Assembly: GCF_002858935.1 (NCBI RefSeq)
Contig: NZ_PJRT01000024.1
Coordinates: forward strand, 1-64,000
DNA length: 64,000 nt
Origin: Pantoea endophytica
GTDB lineage: Bacteria > Pseudomonadota > Gammaproteobacteria > Enterobacterales > Enterobacteriaceae
Reading direction: 5' to 3'
The notes beneath the pieces are model-generated. The model did no database searches and was not told the DNA's origin. It saw nothing but the letters and a program-made list of their open reading frames with translations. This document shows, in pieces, positions 27,297-35,842 of this stretch (within the stretch, counting starts at the first letter, position 1; every line of letters starts with the position of its first letter). Made by a program: the position numbers and the translations under genes.

Positions 27297-28946
27297 CTAT
27301 TCCTCTTTCTCAATCAGCAGCGCTTCCAGCAGATCAAGATCGTGCAGCAGTTTCTGCATTGTCTCGTTAGAGATCTCCTGCGTGGCGCGCAGATGATAGA
27401 CCTCGGCGCGCTCGGCGCGCAGCGCATTGAGGCGGAAACGACGCTCGAGATTTTCGGCAAATTGCGCCTGCTCGATATCGTTTTTCCCCTCCGCGCGACG
27501 ACGCAGATTACCAATCACGCGCAGGCTGACCTCTTTCAGCAGCTCAGGATCGATGTTCTCTTCGGTGTCGCTCTCAAGACGCTGCTCCATTTTATGCAGG
27601 CTCTCAATCGCCACACCCGCCATCGCGGCACGCGCAAACTGAATCTCACGACGATGGCCGACCTTATCGATGCTTTCCACGTCGCGCAGCAGAATCGGCA
27701 GCAGCACCACGCCAACCAGCAGCGACACCAGAATCACGCCGGTAGCGATGAAAACCAACTCATAGCGCGCCGGGAACGGATCGCCGTTGCTCAGGAACAG
27801 CGGAATCGACAGCACACCGGCCAAGGTAATGGCACCGCGCACGCCGGCAAAAGAGGCAATCAGCAATTCACGCAGTGAGTAATTGGTAAACTCCAGCGGC
27901 TTCTTCTTCAGCAGACGCATGCTGGTGCGCTTCATGATCCACAACCAACCGAAACGCACCACCATCAGCGCGGCGTACACCAACAGAACGTCGGTAAACA
28001 GCATCCACAGTTCCACGTTAGGATCGGCTTGCGCCTGCGCAATCGAGGTGGAAAGGATGTCGGGCAGCTGCAGGCCGAGCATCAGGAACACCATGCCGTT
28101 GAACACGAACTCCAGCATCTGCCACACGCTGTTCGCGCGCAGACGCATCGCCAGCGGTGCCTGGCGAATAATGCCGGAACGCGTAATGGTCATACCGGCG
28201 GCGACGGCGGCGAGAATGCCCGACACGCCAAGGTGTTCCGCAATCAGGTACGAGGCGAACGGTAACAGCAGCAGCAGCACGGTTTGTGTTGCCGGGTCAT
28301 CCCCGCTCCAGCGGCTCAGCAGACGCAGCGAGCGGCCATACAGCCAGCATATCGCCACACCAGCGACCAAACCGCCGACCGCCACTTTGAGAAACTCAAC
28401 GCTGGCGCCGCCCCACGTAAACACCATGGTGCCCATCGCCACCGCGACGGCAAACTTCAGCGATACCAGGCCCGACGCGTCGTTCATCAGGGCTTCGCCC
28501 TGCACAATCGACATGATTTTTTTCGGGATGCGTCCTTCACCGACAATGCCGGACAGCGCCACGGCATCGGTTGGCGAAAGCACCGCCGCCAGCGCGAAGG
28601 CGGGAATCAGCGGAATCCCTGGCACCAGCCAGTAGATCAGGTAGCCAATCCCGACCACCGTGATCAGCACCAGAACCAGCGCCAGCCCCATGATTTCGCG
28701 ACCGTGATGCAGGAACTCGTTTATCGGCGTTTTCCAGCCATCCGCAAACAGCAGCGGCGGAATGAACAGCACGAGGAACAGTTCCGGATCAAAATCGACA
28801 TGCAGGCCGAAGACGGGAAATGCGAGCAGTGCACCGGCGGCAATTTGCACCAGCGGCAGGGGAATTTGAAACGGCAGAATACGTGCCGCCACGCTGGAGA
28901 GTGAAACCACCAGCGTCATGATGAGAATAGTAAAGAAGATTTCCAT
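27297..28946 (-). CDS. yjcE: CPA1-family Na+/H+ antiporter YjcE
   Basis: 549 residues, identical in length to E. coli YjcE. Residues 1-410 hold about 12 helices, including the ion-path motifs LSPTDAVALSGIV and EALMNDASGLVSLKFA with the paired acidic residue, and GVRGAITLAGVLSIPL. The last ~140 residues are a charged cytoplasmic tail ending LHDLDLLEALLIEKEE. Exchanges cytoplasmic sodium or potassium for protons. The start at 28946 is fixed by TAAGGAAAGC and the family N-terminus MEIFFTILIM; the longer frame is ignored. Confidence 0.95.
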   Translation of the reverse strand: MEIFFTILIMTLVVSLSSVAARILPFQIPLPLVQIAAGALLAFPVFGLHVDFDPELFLVLFIPPLLFADGWKTPINEFLHHGREIMGLALVLVLITVVGIGYLIYWLVPGIPLIPAFALAAVLSPTDAVALSGIVGEGRIPKKIMSIVQGEALMNDASGLVSLKFAVAVAMGTMVFTWGGASVEFLKVAVGGLVAGVAICWLYGRSLRLLSRWSGDDPATQTVLLLLLPFASYLIAEHLGVSGILAAVAAGMTITRSGIIRQAPLAMRLRANSVWQMLEFVFNGMVFLMLGLQLPDILSTSIAQAQADPNVELWMLFTDVLLVYAALMVVRFGWLWIMKRTSMRLLKKKPLEFTNYSLRELLIASFAGVRGAITLAGVLSIPLFLSNGDPFPARYELVFIATGVILVSLLVGVVLLPILLRDVESIDKVGHRREIQFARAAMAGVAIESLHKMEQRLESDTEENIDPELLKEVSLRVIGNLRRRAEGKNDIEQAQFAENLERRFRLNALRAERAEVYHLRATQEISNETMQKLLHDLDLLEALLIEKEE

Positions 28947-29085
28947 GCTTTCCTTAGGCGAATCAATTTCATTAAAGCGATGTTGTTGCGTGGGAAAGTG
29001 TAAAACAAAACGCCGCACAGCGGAGCAACCCGATGTGCGGCGTGATGCAGAAAGCGAATAATCCTGGAATTATTCAACTTTCAGG

Positions 29086-30435
29086 TCAGATGGCCCAGCC
29101 ACCGGCATAGAACGCGACCAGCGCGACAGCAATCACCACGGTGCCCACGTTCAGCTTGCGCCACTCACCGGCAAACAGGCGTCCAATCACCAGTGAAGCG
29201 AAGCCGAGCATGATACCGGTGACGATGTTGCAGGTCAGCACGATGAACACGGCGGTCAGCAAGCCGGACATCGCATCAACGAAATCGTTGAAGTCGATTT
29301 TTGCCACGTTACTCAGCATCAGCAAGCCAACGTACATCAGCGCCGGCGCGGTCGCGTAAGCCGGAACCAGATAGGCCAGCGGCGACATAAACAGGATCAC
29401 CAGGAACAGCAAACCCACCACAATCGCCGTCAGACCGGTTTTACCACCCGCCGCCGTGCCCGCCGCCGATTCGATATAGACCGCAGCTGGCGAAGCGCCG
29501 ACCAAGCCGGCGAACAGGCTGCTGACGGAATCGGTGGTTAACGCACGACCGCCGTTGATGATCTGCCCCTCTTTATCCAGCAGATTCGCCTGCCCCGCGA
29601 CCGCGCGGATGGTACCGGTGGCATCAAAGACGGCGGTCATCACCAGCGCCAGCACGCTTGGCAACACCACCGGTTGCAGCGCACCCATGATATCGAGGCT
29701 AAACATCGCTGATTGCCCGTTAGCATCCTTCAGGCTCGGCATGGCAAACAGACCTTGATAGGTCACCGCCGGATCGAAAATCAGGCCGAGAATCGAGATG
29801 GCGATGATGGTCAGCAGAATGCCGCCCGGCACGCGGCGTTTTTCCAGACCAAAAATCGCCGCCAGTCCCACCAGCGACATGATCACCGGGAACGAAGCGA
29901 ATTGACCCAACGCCACCGGCAAGCCCGGAGCCGGATTTTTCACCACTAAACCAATACCGTCAGCGGCGATCAGCAGCAGGAACAAGCCGATACCTACGCC
30001 GGTGCCATGCGCCACGCCCATTGGTAGGTTGCGCAGAATCCATGCGCGGATGCCGGTGACCGAAATCAGCGTGAACAGCAAGCCCATCAGGAACACCGCA
30101 CCAAGCGCCACCGGCACGCTAATGTGCTGGCCGAGCACCAGGCTGAACGCGGTGAAGGCGGTCAGCGAGATGGCGCAACCAATCGCCATCGGCAGATTGG
30201 CCCACAAACCCATGATGATCGATCCAAAACTGGCGACCAGACAGGTAGCGACGAACACCGCCGTTGGCGAGAAGCCCGCTTTGCCCAGCATGCCGGGCAC
30301 CACGATGACGGAGTACACCATCGCCAGAAACGTTGTCAGACCCGCCAATACTTCCTGACGCACGCTGCTGCCGCGTGCAGAGATATTGAACCAGGCGTCC
30401 AGTTTTCCACTGGCCGGGCGCGATTCGCCAGACAT
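29086..30435 (-). CDS. ghxP: Guanine/hypoxanthine permease
   Basis: 449 residues, same length as E. coli GhxP (YjcD). An NCS2/AzgA-subfamily proton symporter for guanine and hypoxanthine with 14 helices. Landmarks: [20 protein letters not shown] near 27, [39 protein letters not shown], and [17 protein letters not shown] with the substrate-site acidic residue. GAGGAAGAATT precedes the ATG. A near-perfect PurR box about 90 bp upstream implies repression when purines are plentiful. Confidence 0.95.
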   Translation of the reverse strand: MSGESRPASGKLDAWFNISARGSSVRQEVLAGLTTFLAMVYSVIVVPGMLGKAGFSPTAVFVATCLVASFGSIIMGLWANLPMAIGCAISLTAFTAFSLVLGQHISVPVALGAVFLMGLLFTLISVTGIRAWILRNLPMGVAHGTGVGIGLFLLLIAADGIGLVVKNPAPGLPVALGQFASFPVIMSLVGLAAIFGLEKRRVPGGILLTIIAISILGLIFDPAVTYQGLFAMPSLKDANGQSAMFSLDIMGALQPVVLPSVLALVMTAVFDATGTIRAVAGQANLLDKEGQIINGGRALTTDSVSSLFAGLVGASPAAVYIESAAGTAAGGKTGLTAIVVGLLFLVILFMSPLAYLVPAYATAPALMYVGLLMLSNVAKIDFNDFVDAMSGLLTAVFIVLTCNIVTGIMLGFASLVIGRLFAGEWRKLNVGTVVIAVALVAFYAGGWAI

Positions 30436-30522
30436 AATTCTTCCTCAATTTTTTTGTGATGTGAGTCGCCGCGCGGCGCACGTTTGCCGTTCCCTGATGG
30501 CGGTTTTTCATGATGAAAATCC

Positions 30523-30538
30523 AGGCAAACGTTTACGT
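30523..30538 (-). promoter_or_regulatory. PurR operator for ghxP
   Basis: AGGCAAACGTTTACGT matches the PurR consensus ACGCAAACGTTTNCGT at all but one defined position. It lies 88 bp upstream of ghxP. Further GCAAACG/CGTTTGC half-sites lie at 30479-30486 and 30579-30603, the latter an inverted pair spaced 9 bp apart. Confidence 0.75.
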
Positions 30539-30693
30539 CGCCGCGTATTCCAGGCCGTAAAGGGGGACGCGGAAAAAAGGCAAACGATTATCTGGCGTTT
30601 GCCCTGGGGTTTTCAACTCTTAATCACGGGCATGACAGGATAAATCCAGGCGATTGTTCGCCTTTAGGCGTGTCGCAATGGCATGCACAATTT

Positions 30694-30771
30694 GTAGCGG
30701 CGCGATTTATCGCGCACATAAATGGCGGCTCCGTGCCCGTCCATATATTGCGCAATAAATTGCGCCGCTAC
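30694..30771. repeat. 78-bp element with 22-bp terminal inverted repeats
   Basis: The left end (30694-30715) begins GTAGCGGCGCGATTTATCGC and the right end (30750-30771) is its inverse, ending AATTGCGCCGCTAC; 20 of 22 positions pair. The 34-bp middle is unrelated. The end pieces are the same palindrome family as at 3694 and 27247, so this looks like a two-module, MITE-like form. It lies 22 bp behind the glutathione S-transferase stop. Confidence 0.85.
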
Positions 30772-30793
30772 GATGCGTACGAGATTCGATAAA

Positions 30794-31459
30794 TCAATTG
30801 CTTAATTCAATCGCGCCGCCCTGCTGAATCGCCCGCTGCCAGGCCGCGCGCTGCTGCATGGTTTCCAGCCAGCGGGCGGTGGCGGGCGTATCGCTCAGGG
30901 AACCACGCAGTTGCAGCGCCAGCAGCGGGAAGCTCATCTGCACATCGGCGATGCTAAAACGTGAACCGGCAAAAAACGCATGCTGCGTGAGATGCTCTTC
31001 AATTACCCGACCATGTAGAGCCAGCTGTTTATTCAGCCAAGCTTTCTGAATCCCTTTGCTCAGGGCGATGCCGGCCGGACGCAGCAGCCACGGCACCGGC
31101 TTTTTGCCAAACTGCGCAAACACCAGTTTCATTACCAGCAATGGCATCAGCGAACCTTCAGCGTAATGCAGCCAGTAACGCGCCTGAATCTGCTCATCTT
31201 CATGACTCAACGTCAGCTGATGCTCGCTGTCGTACTTCAGTTGCAGGTATTCGAGAATTGCGCCTGACTCGGCAATCACGCGATTGCCGTCGGTAATCAC
31301 CGGGGATTTGCCCAGCGGATGCACTTTCTTTAAGGAATCGGGTGCCAGCAGGCTGTTTTCACGCTGATAGCGTTTGATTTGGTAAGGCACCGCAAGCTCT
31401 TCCAGAAGCCATAACACGCGATGCGAGCGGGAATTTTCCAGATGGTGAACGGTGATCAT
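30794..31459 (-). CDS. Glutathione S-transferase
   Basis: 221 residues: N-terminal thioredoxin-like domain (ITVHHLENSRSHRVLWLLEEL, then KSPVITDGNRVIAESGAILEYL with the cis-proline and ESGA gamma-glutamyl site) and an all-helical C-terminal domain containing FFAGSRFSIADVQMSFPL, the N-capping motif. It probably conjugates or reduces electrophiles with glutathione in the cytosol. The active residue is likely the serine near 10. The start at 31459 follows AAGGAAACCGT; the 58 extra upstream codons have no domain and are rejected. Next to soxR and possibly oxidative-stress linked. Confidence 0.85.
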   Translation of the reverse strand: MITVHHLENSRSHRVLWLLEELAVPYQIKRYQRENSLLAPDSLKKVHPLGKSPVITDGNRVIAESGAILEYLQLKYDSEHQLTLSHEDEQIQARYWLHYAEGSLMPLLVMKLVFAQFGKKPVPWLLRPAGIALSKGIQKAWLNKQLALHGRVIEEHLTQHAFFAGSRFSIADVQMSFPLLALQLRGSLSDTPATARWLETMQQRAAWQRAIQQGGAIELSN

Positions 31460-31502
31460 ACGGTTTCCTTGCCGGTAAAAGTGTTCCGCCAAGTATAGTC
31501 GA

Positions 31503-31979
31503 TCAGCGTTTTTGCTCGTCCTGTTCCGGATCGAGTAACACCGCGCCCGAACCTTGCTCGCCCAACCGGTCACCGGGATTGCGCAGCGGGCAATCGCGCA
31601 TCGATAAACAGCCGCAGCCAATGCAGCCATCAAGATCGTTACGCAAGCGCGTGAGGGTTTCGATGCGTTTATCCAGCTCCTCGCGCCAGTGCTGCGTCAG
31701 CGCGTCCCACTCTTGTGTCGACATCCGTTTATTAGCCGGCACATGCGTCAGGCTGTCGCTCACCGTCGCCAGCGGAATGCCAATGCGTTGTGCAATTTTG
31801 ATGATGGCAACGCGACGCAGCACGTCACGGCTGTAGCGACGTTGGTTGCCGCCGTTGCGCGAGCTACAGATCAATCCTTTGGTCTCATAGAAGTGCAGCG
31901 CAGACACCGCCACGCCGCTGCGCTTCGCCACTTCACCCGGCGTCAAAACCGGCTTCGGGTAATTGCGTTCTTTTTTCAT
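31503..31979 (-). CDS. soxR: Redox-sensing activator SoxR
   Basis: MerR-family dimer carrying [2Fe-2S] clusters; oxidation or nitrosylation switches on soxS. 158 residues (E. coli 154). HTH at 12-31 ([20 protein letters not shown]), dimer helix about 80-116, and the cluster cysteines C119, C122, C124 and C130 in [12 protein letters not shown], numbered as in E. coli. Divergent from soxS with its operator in the 98-bp gap. Confidence 0.97.
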   Translation of the reverse strand: MKKERNYPKPVLTPGEVAKRSGVAVSALHFYETKGLICSSRNGGNQRRYSRDVLRRVAIIKIAQRIGIPLATVSDSLTHVPANKRMSTQEWDALTQHWREELDKRIETLTRLRNDLDGCIGCGCLSMRDCPLRNPGDRLGEQGSGAVLLDPEQDEQKR

Positions 31980-31991
31980 TTAGGGCCTTTA

Positions 31992-32009
31992 CCTCAAGTT
32001 AACTTGAGG
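31992..32009. promoter_or_regulatory. SoxR operator in the soxS promoter
   Basis: CCTCAAGTTAACTTGAGG is a perfect 18-bp palindrome identical to the E. coli sox box. It lies between soxR and soxS, 69 bp before soxS. Confidence 0.95.
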
Positions 32010-32077
32010 AATTATACTCGCACCCCAGCAAAACTTCGAATTTCTTACCAGGCAAAAAACATCAGAAGGATGAGGCT

Positions 32078-32509
32078 ATGATGCAACAGGAAATCATTCA
32101 TTCGCTGTCCAACTGGATCGATCAGAATCTGGATAAAGCGCTGTCAATTGATGAAGTCGCGGCAAAATCAGGTTACTCAAAATGGCATCTGCAGCGTATG
32201 TTCCGTGCCGTCACGAAACAAACGCTGGGTGGCTATATTCGCGAACGTCGTCTGACGCTGGCCGCTGAAGCGCTGCGTCAAACCCAGCGTCCGGTGTTCG
32301 ATATCGCGATGCAATACGGTTACGATTCGCAGCAGACGTTCTCGCGCGTGTTCCGCCGTCAGTTCTCGCAAACGCCAACCGCTTATCGTCACACCATGCG
32401 TCGTCAGGCGATGATTCAGCGTCCGCGCTTGCTCAGTTTTGACTGTGCAGACAACAACATGACCAGTTTTGCCCAGCGTACCACCGGCGAGTGCTGCCCG
32501 GTTAGCTAA
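32078..32509 (+). CDS. soxS: Superoxide-response activator SoxS with extended C-terminus
   Basis: AraC-family monomer that activates the superoxide regulon. Residues 1-106 align with the whole of E. coli SoxS (107 residues): SIDEVAAKSGYSKWHLQRMFR and IAMQYGYDSQQTFSRVFRRQF are its two recognition HTHs. The protein then continues to 143, with an added tail holding C123, C139 and C140 (ending GECCPVS). No frameshift is evident. The ATG at 32078 sits 7 nt after AAGGA. Divergent from soxR with a perfect SoxR box between. Confidence 0.93.
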   Translation: MMQQEIIHSLSNWIDQNLDKALSIDEVAAKSGYSKWHLQRMFRAVTKQTLGGYIRERRLTLAAEALRQTQRPVFDIAMQYGYDSQQTFSRVFRRQFSQTPTAYRHTMRRQAMIQRPRLLSFDCADNNMTSFAQRTTGECCPVS

Positions 32510-32519
32510 CCCTCTCTGC

Positions 32520-32536
32520 GCGCCCCTTGCGGGCGC
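32520..32536 (+). terminator. Probable soxS terminator
   Basis: GCGCCC / GGGCGC stem with a 5-nt loop starts 11 bp after the soxS stop; the T-run (CGCTTTTCC) comes 7 nt later, so termination may be imperfect. Confidence 0.55.
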
Positions 32537-32605
32537 ACCTCGCTTTTCCTGCCTATTTTTTTCCTCAGTTCGATAAAAATCTTTCTACCTGACCCGGTAT
32601 AAATT

Positions 32606-32651
32606 TTGTTCAAAATTTAAAATCGAGTGATATAATGTGAGCCAAGTCACA
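32606..32651 (+). promoter_or_regulatory. Promoter overlapped by a CRP-type site, upstream of yjcB
   Basis: A perfect -10 element TATAAT (32631-32636) has a candidate -35 TTGTTC or TTCAAA upstream. A full CRP core, TGTGAGCCAAGTCACA (32636-32651), starts at the last base of the -10 and so covers the expected start point. CRP in that position would block this promoter. The transcript would have a leader of about 120 nt with hairpin potential (AGTGAT near 32711 with ATCACT near 32736). Confidence 0.5.
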
Positions 32652-32763
32652 CTTTTCTGTCTTCAGTAAGACGGCCAGAAGGACTTCCCTGACCTTCCTT
32701 CTTAGCCGCCAGTGATGTCGATTGAATGTCGGGGATATCACTGATTCTAAGAGGTTTTTGCAG

Positions 32764-33045
32764 ATGGCCACCCTAACCACCAGTTTGATTGTAATGCGCT
32801 GGGAACTCCTGAGTGCGGTAATGATGTTTTTCGCCAGCACCATGAAAATTCGACTGCGTCAGAACAGTCACCACGTGATGGCGCTGCTGTGCGGTGGCAT
32901 CGGCGTTGGCATGTCTTGCTGGTTTGTGACCGGCCTGCTCGGTATCACGCTGAGCATGGAGAATCTGCATAACTTTATGGAAATCTCCAAAAACGCCTTT
33001 ATCGAAGTGATGAGCCAGACGCCAACCGATTGGCCAATGCCTTAA
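32764..33045 (+). CDS. yjcB: YjcB family protein
   Basis: 93 residues, same size as E. coli YjcB, with the shared openings MATLTTSLIVMRWELLSAVMMF and the ending QTPTDWPMP. Two hydrophobic helices (about 8-22 and 35-58) suggest an inner-membrane protein; function unknown. The start at 32764 follows AGAGGTTTTTGCAG. Its place near soxS and ssb is as in E. coli. Confidence 0.9.
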   Translation: MATLTTSLIVMRWELLSAVMMFFASTMKIRLRQNSHHVMALLCGGIGVGMSCWFVTGLLGITLSMENLHNFMEISKNAFIEVMSQTPTDWPMP

Positions 33046-33056
33046 TCGCCGCCAAT

Positions 33057-33084
33057 AAAAAACCCCGCCGAAGCGGGGTTTTTT
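33057..33084. terminator. Two-way terminator between yjcB and the TupA-like gene
   Basis: AACCCCGC-CGAA-GCGGGGTT with an A-run before and T-run after, sited between convergent genes, so it can serve both. Confidence 0.9.
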
Positions 33085-33100
33085 ATTTTGCTGTGTGATT

Positions 33101-34051
33101 CTAAATTTTCTTCAATACGGCCGGAATGGTCACTTCCGCCACCGTGATGCCCGGTATCTTCGTACCGCGACGATCCTGAATCCACATATCACCCATCATC
33201 TGATTTAGCCCGCGATCCAGACCGGTCACCAAACCCGCGCCCGGCGTGAAGGTTAATTCGCCGAAGTAGATCTGCTCGTTATCGATGTACCAATCCACGC
33301 GCACATAATCGAAATCGCTCGCCAGCTTTTTACTCAACGCCAACGCGTGCTGCAACGAGGCCATTTGCGGCGTCACGTCCAGGCCGGTATCACGAATTTT
33401 GTGATACGCCTCGTTGAGGTTGTTGACGTAGAAGTTCATCGACAACAGCGGATTGCAGCGGTTGTAGATCACCTGCAGCACATACTCAAAGCTACCGTCG
33501 CGCTTGTTGAACATGTGGAACTTGTAGTCAATCGGTGCCGATTTACCATCGCCAATGTACTGCTCCACCAGAATGCGTGGCTTGATGTAGCGATAGTGAA
33601 TCTCGCGCGCTTCGTTGGCGAAATCGGTCTTCAACCAGCGATGACAATCGTTGATAATCTGCTGCTTCTTCAACGCATCCGGCTCTTCCAGCAGGATCTC
33701 CACCATGTTGGAGGCGTGATTCGGCTTGATAACGGTATTTTTCCAGCTCGGCAGCGTGTGCAATGAGCTGGGATCGCTGGTCTCGTAAACCAGCGGGATC
33801 AGGTATTCGCTGCCCACCTTCTCGGCGATATATTCACGCACCGAATATTTGTCCGACAGACGACCATAAATCTGATAATCGCCATGGATGAATTTGCGAT
33901 ACAGCACCTTCTCGTTAAACACTTTCGGCTCGCGCAGATTAGGCAATTTGCGGAACTTGTGAAAATAGTAGATACGATCCTGGTATGCCCAGGGCATCTT
34001 CTTGATGAAGTACTGAACGCTTCTTCTGAGTTCATCTTTCAACTTGAGCAT
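33101..34051 (-). CDS. TupA-like ATP-grasp protein
   Basis: 316 residues. The layout fits the TupA-like ATP-grasp family: an N-terminal FNEKVLYRKF and DKYSVREYI segment, then nucleotide-grasp elements TVIKPNHASN, ILVEQYIGD and DYKFHMFNKRDGSFEYVLQV, and the metal site DFDYVRVDWYIDNEQIYFGELTFTPGAG. Relatives join amino acids or modify surface polysaccharides (TupA in teichuronopeptide). The actual substrate is unknown. The start at 34051 has GAGG 6 nt upstream; MRSD at 34063 is also possible and would overlap the flippase stop by four bases. It is coupled to that flippase, so it probably acts on a membrane-exported glycan. Confidence 0.75.
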   Translation of the reverse strand: MLKLKDELRRSVQYFIKKMPWAYQDRIYYFHKFRKLPNLREPKVFNEKVLYRKFIHGDYQIYGRLSDKYSVREYIAEKVGSEYLIPLVYETSDPSSLHTLPSWKNTVIKPNHASNMVEILLEEPDALKKQQIINDCHRWLKTDFANEAREIHYRYIKPRILVEQYIGDGKSAPIDYKFHMFNKRDGSFEYVLQVIYNRCNPLLSMNFYVNNLNEAYHKIRDTGLDVTPQMASLQHALALSKKLASDFDYVRVDWYIDNEQIYFGELTFTPGAGLVTGLDRGLNQMMGDMWIQDRRGTKIPGITVAEVTIPAVLKKI

Positions 34052-34059
34052 ATCTGACC

Positions 34060-35316
34060 TCATTTGTAGGTTTTGTAGTTGAGTGAGGAAACCTGGATTT
34101 TTTGGATGACGCCGTTTTTGAAGAAGTAATTCATTACGGTAAGAGACAGCAATTCTGAGATGAAAACGCTCCATGCGGCACCCATGATGCCGTAGCTCTG
34201 GATCAGCCACCACGACAGCGGCAAGCTGATGACCATCAGGCAAACGATTTTCTTCAACAGATAATTAAACCCGCCTTCTTTGACCATGTAGCGATACGCT
34301 ACGGTCCCCATCGCCGAAAAGCAGGTTGCTAACGACAACAACGTAATGAGACTTCCTGACTGTGTGTACTCGTGACCATATAAAGCGATGATGATTTTTT
34401 CGCCGTACATCGCGATCACCGCTAACAACAACAATGAAACACCCATGACATAACCATTAAGCCGTGCTGTCAGCTTGATGGCGGTTTCTCCACGCTCACG
34501 GAAGATTTCCGAAAAGCAGGAAGTGATGATGGCGACCGGGATAAAAATCCAGGAGGCCGAAATGGTATTGGCGGCGGCGAACAAACCAAGATCGCGCGCT
34601 GAGGCGATGCCTGCCAGGAACATCTGTGCCGCTTTCACCTGCACCGAGATAAAGATGCTGGAGATGGCCAGCGGCAATCCGGCGTACAGCAAATAGCGCA
34701 GATAGGTGTTGCGCTTATCCTGTGGCGGCGCCACATCCTGATTTTCGCGATAAAAGTTAAAACGCTTAATGACGTACGGCACCAACGTGACGGCGACAAT
34801 CGAAACGGTCAGCCATAGCGGATTGAGGTGCAGCCAGGCAATGGCGAAACTTAAGCTGAAGCCCAGCAGCAATCCGACAGAGTTGGCGATGGTATTCAGC
34901 CGCGACGCTAAGCGCGCATTGTTGTAGACACTGAAGGTGTCCTGCGTCACGAAAACCGAAGAGATAAACGAGGCCAGTGCAAAAGCGAGGAAGTTTTCCT
35001 GCATGTTGTACCAGACCCAAATCAAGACGGGCAGCGATGTGAGCAACAGCAAAACCATGCGCATGTTGCGCGCTACGGTCATCAGGCGGAGCCCTTTCGG
35101 TGCACTCTTACTGATACGTTTAAACAGAATGGTTTCCGTACCGAAAATCGCCACGGTCTGCACCATGGAAAACAGTGAGGTCGAAAACGCCATTTGGCCA
35201 AAGATGGTTGGACCAAAGGATTTTGCCACGTAGGAGGTCACAAATATGACGCCGAACACGGAGACGATCTTTTCAGACATCATCCAGGCGGCATTCGACA
35301 TTACGCTCAATTTCAT
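34060..35316 (-). CDS. Polysaccharide flippase, Wzx-like (MOP superfamily)
   Basis: 418 residues with about 12-14 membrane helices. The Polysacc_synt N-terminus is seen in NAAWMMSEKIVSVFGVIFVTSYVAKSFGPTIFGQMAFS. Members move lipid-linked sugar repeat units across the inner membrane. No glycosyltransferase, polymerase or chain-length gene is near it, so the cargo is not shown. The ATG at 35316 follows AAGGATCAGTCA and starts the family N-terminus; earlier codons are not used. It forms a two-gene unit with the TupA-like gene behind it. Codon use is more AT-rich than the neighbouring backbone, suggesting transfer. Confidence 0.8.
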   Translation of the reverse strand: MKLSVMSNAAWMMSEKIVSVFGVIFVTSYVAKSFGPTIFGQMAFSTSLFSMVQTVAIFGTETILFKRISKSAPKGLRLMTVARNMRMVLLLLTSLPVLIWVWYNMQENFLAFALASFISSVFVTQDTFSVYNNARLASRLNTIANSVGLLLGFSLSFAIAWLHLNPLWLTVSIVAVTLVPYVIKRFNFYRENQDVAPPQDKRNTYLRYLLYAGLPLAISSIFISVQVKAAQMFLAGIASARDLGLFAAANTISASWIFIPVAIITSCFSEIFRERGETAIKLTARLNGYVMGVSLLLLAVIAMYGEKIIIALYGHEYTQSGSLITLLSLATCFSAMGTVAYRYMVKEGGFNYLLKKIVCLMVISLPLSWWLIQSYGIMGAAWSVFISELLSLTVMNYFFKNGVIQKIQVSSLNYKTYK

Positions 35317-35842
35317 TGACTGATCCTTAGTATTACGAACTACAACAACTTTCGGTACAACGTCCTTGAAATGAATTAACAAGCGCTCAGTGGGCCTGAC
35401 TTAATTTATTAACTTCAAACCAAACTGGTCCGAAAAATGAGACTCGCGTCAGCAATTAGGAATTATATTCAGGAAAATTCCGATTATATCCGGTGCGAAA
35501 CTCGGTGGATGTAAACGATTTCAGCCTAAATTCTAAGCAAAAGTTTACTGGCATACCCTGACATTTCTGCAAGTGGTTTATGCCGATTTTCCAATGAATG
35601 TAGTATTTTTCTGCATTTGGGATGGAGAGAATTTATATCAAAAACCTAAAGCCAGGAAGGCGTTCAATGCCATTCGGAATAAAATAAGATTTATCCCATG
35701 ATGATATTTCTTCTAAATATCTTAATTTAACCCTCGCAATTCAAATCGCGCACTTTAATACTGCATTAATAGTGTTTTTGCAGTGCCAGATATTAATACA
35801 GTAATTCTCATCCACTAATTGATAAGAAAGGTAATAGCATTT
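35317..35842. other. AT-rich divergent region between flippase and IS3-derived gene
   Basis: About 526 bp with no gene on either strand and the lowest GC seen so far in the window. It must hold the flippase promoter to the left and that of the IS3-derived gene to the right. Several TTAGGAAT and AATTCC-type half-sites occur near 35455-35485 but none forms a convincing named operator. No IS terminal repeat was seen. Confidence 0.5.
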
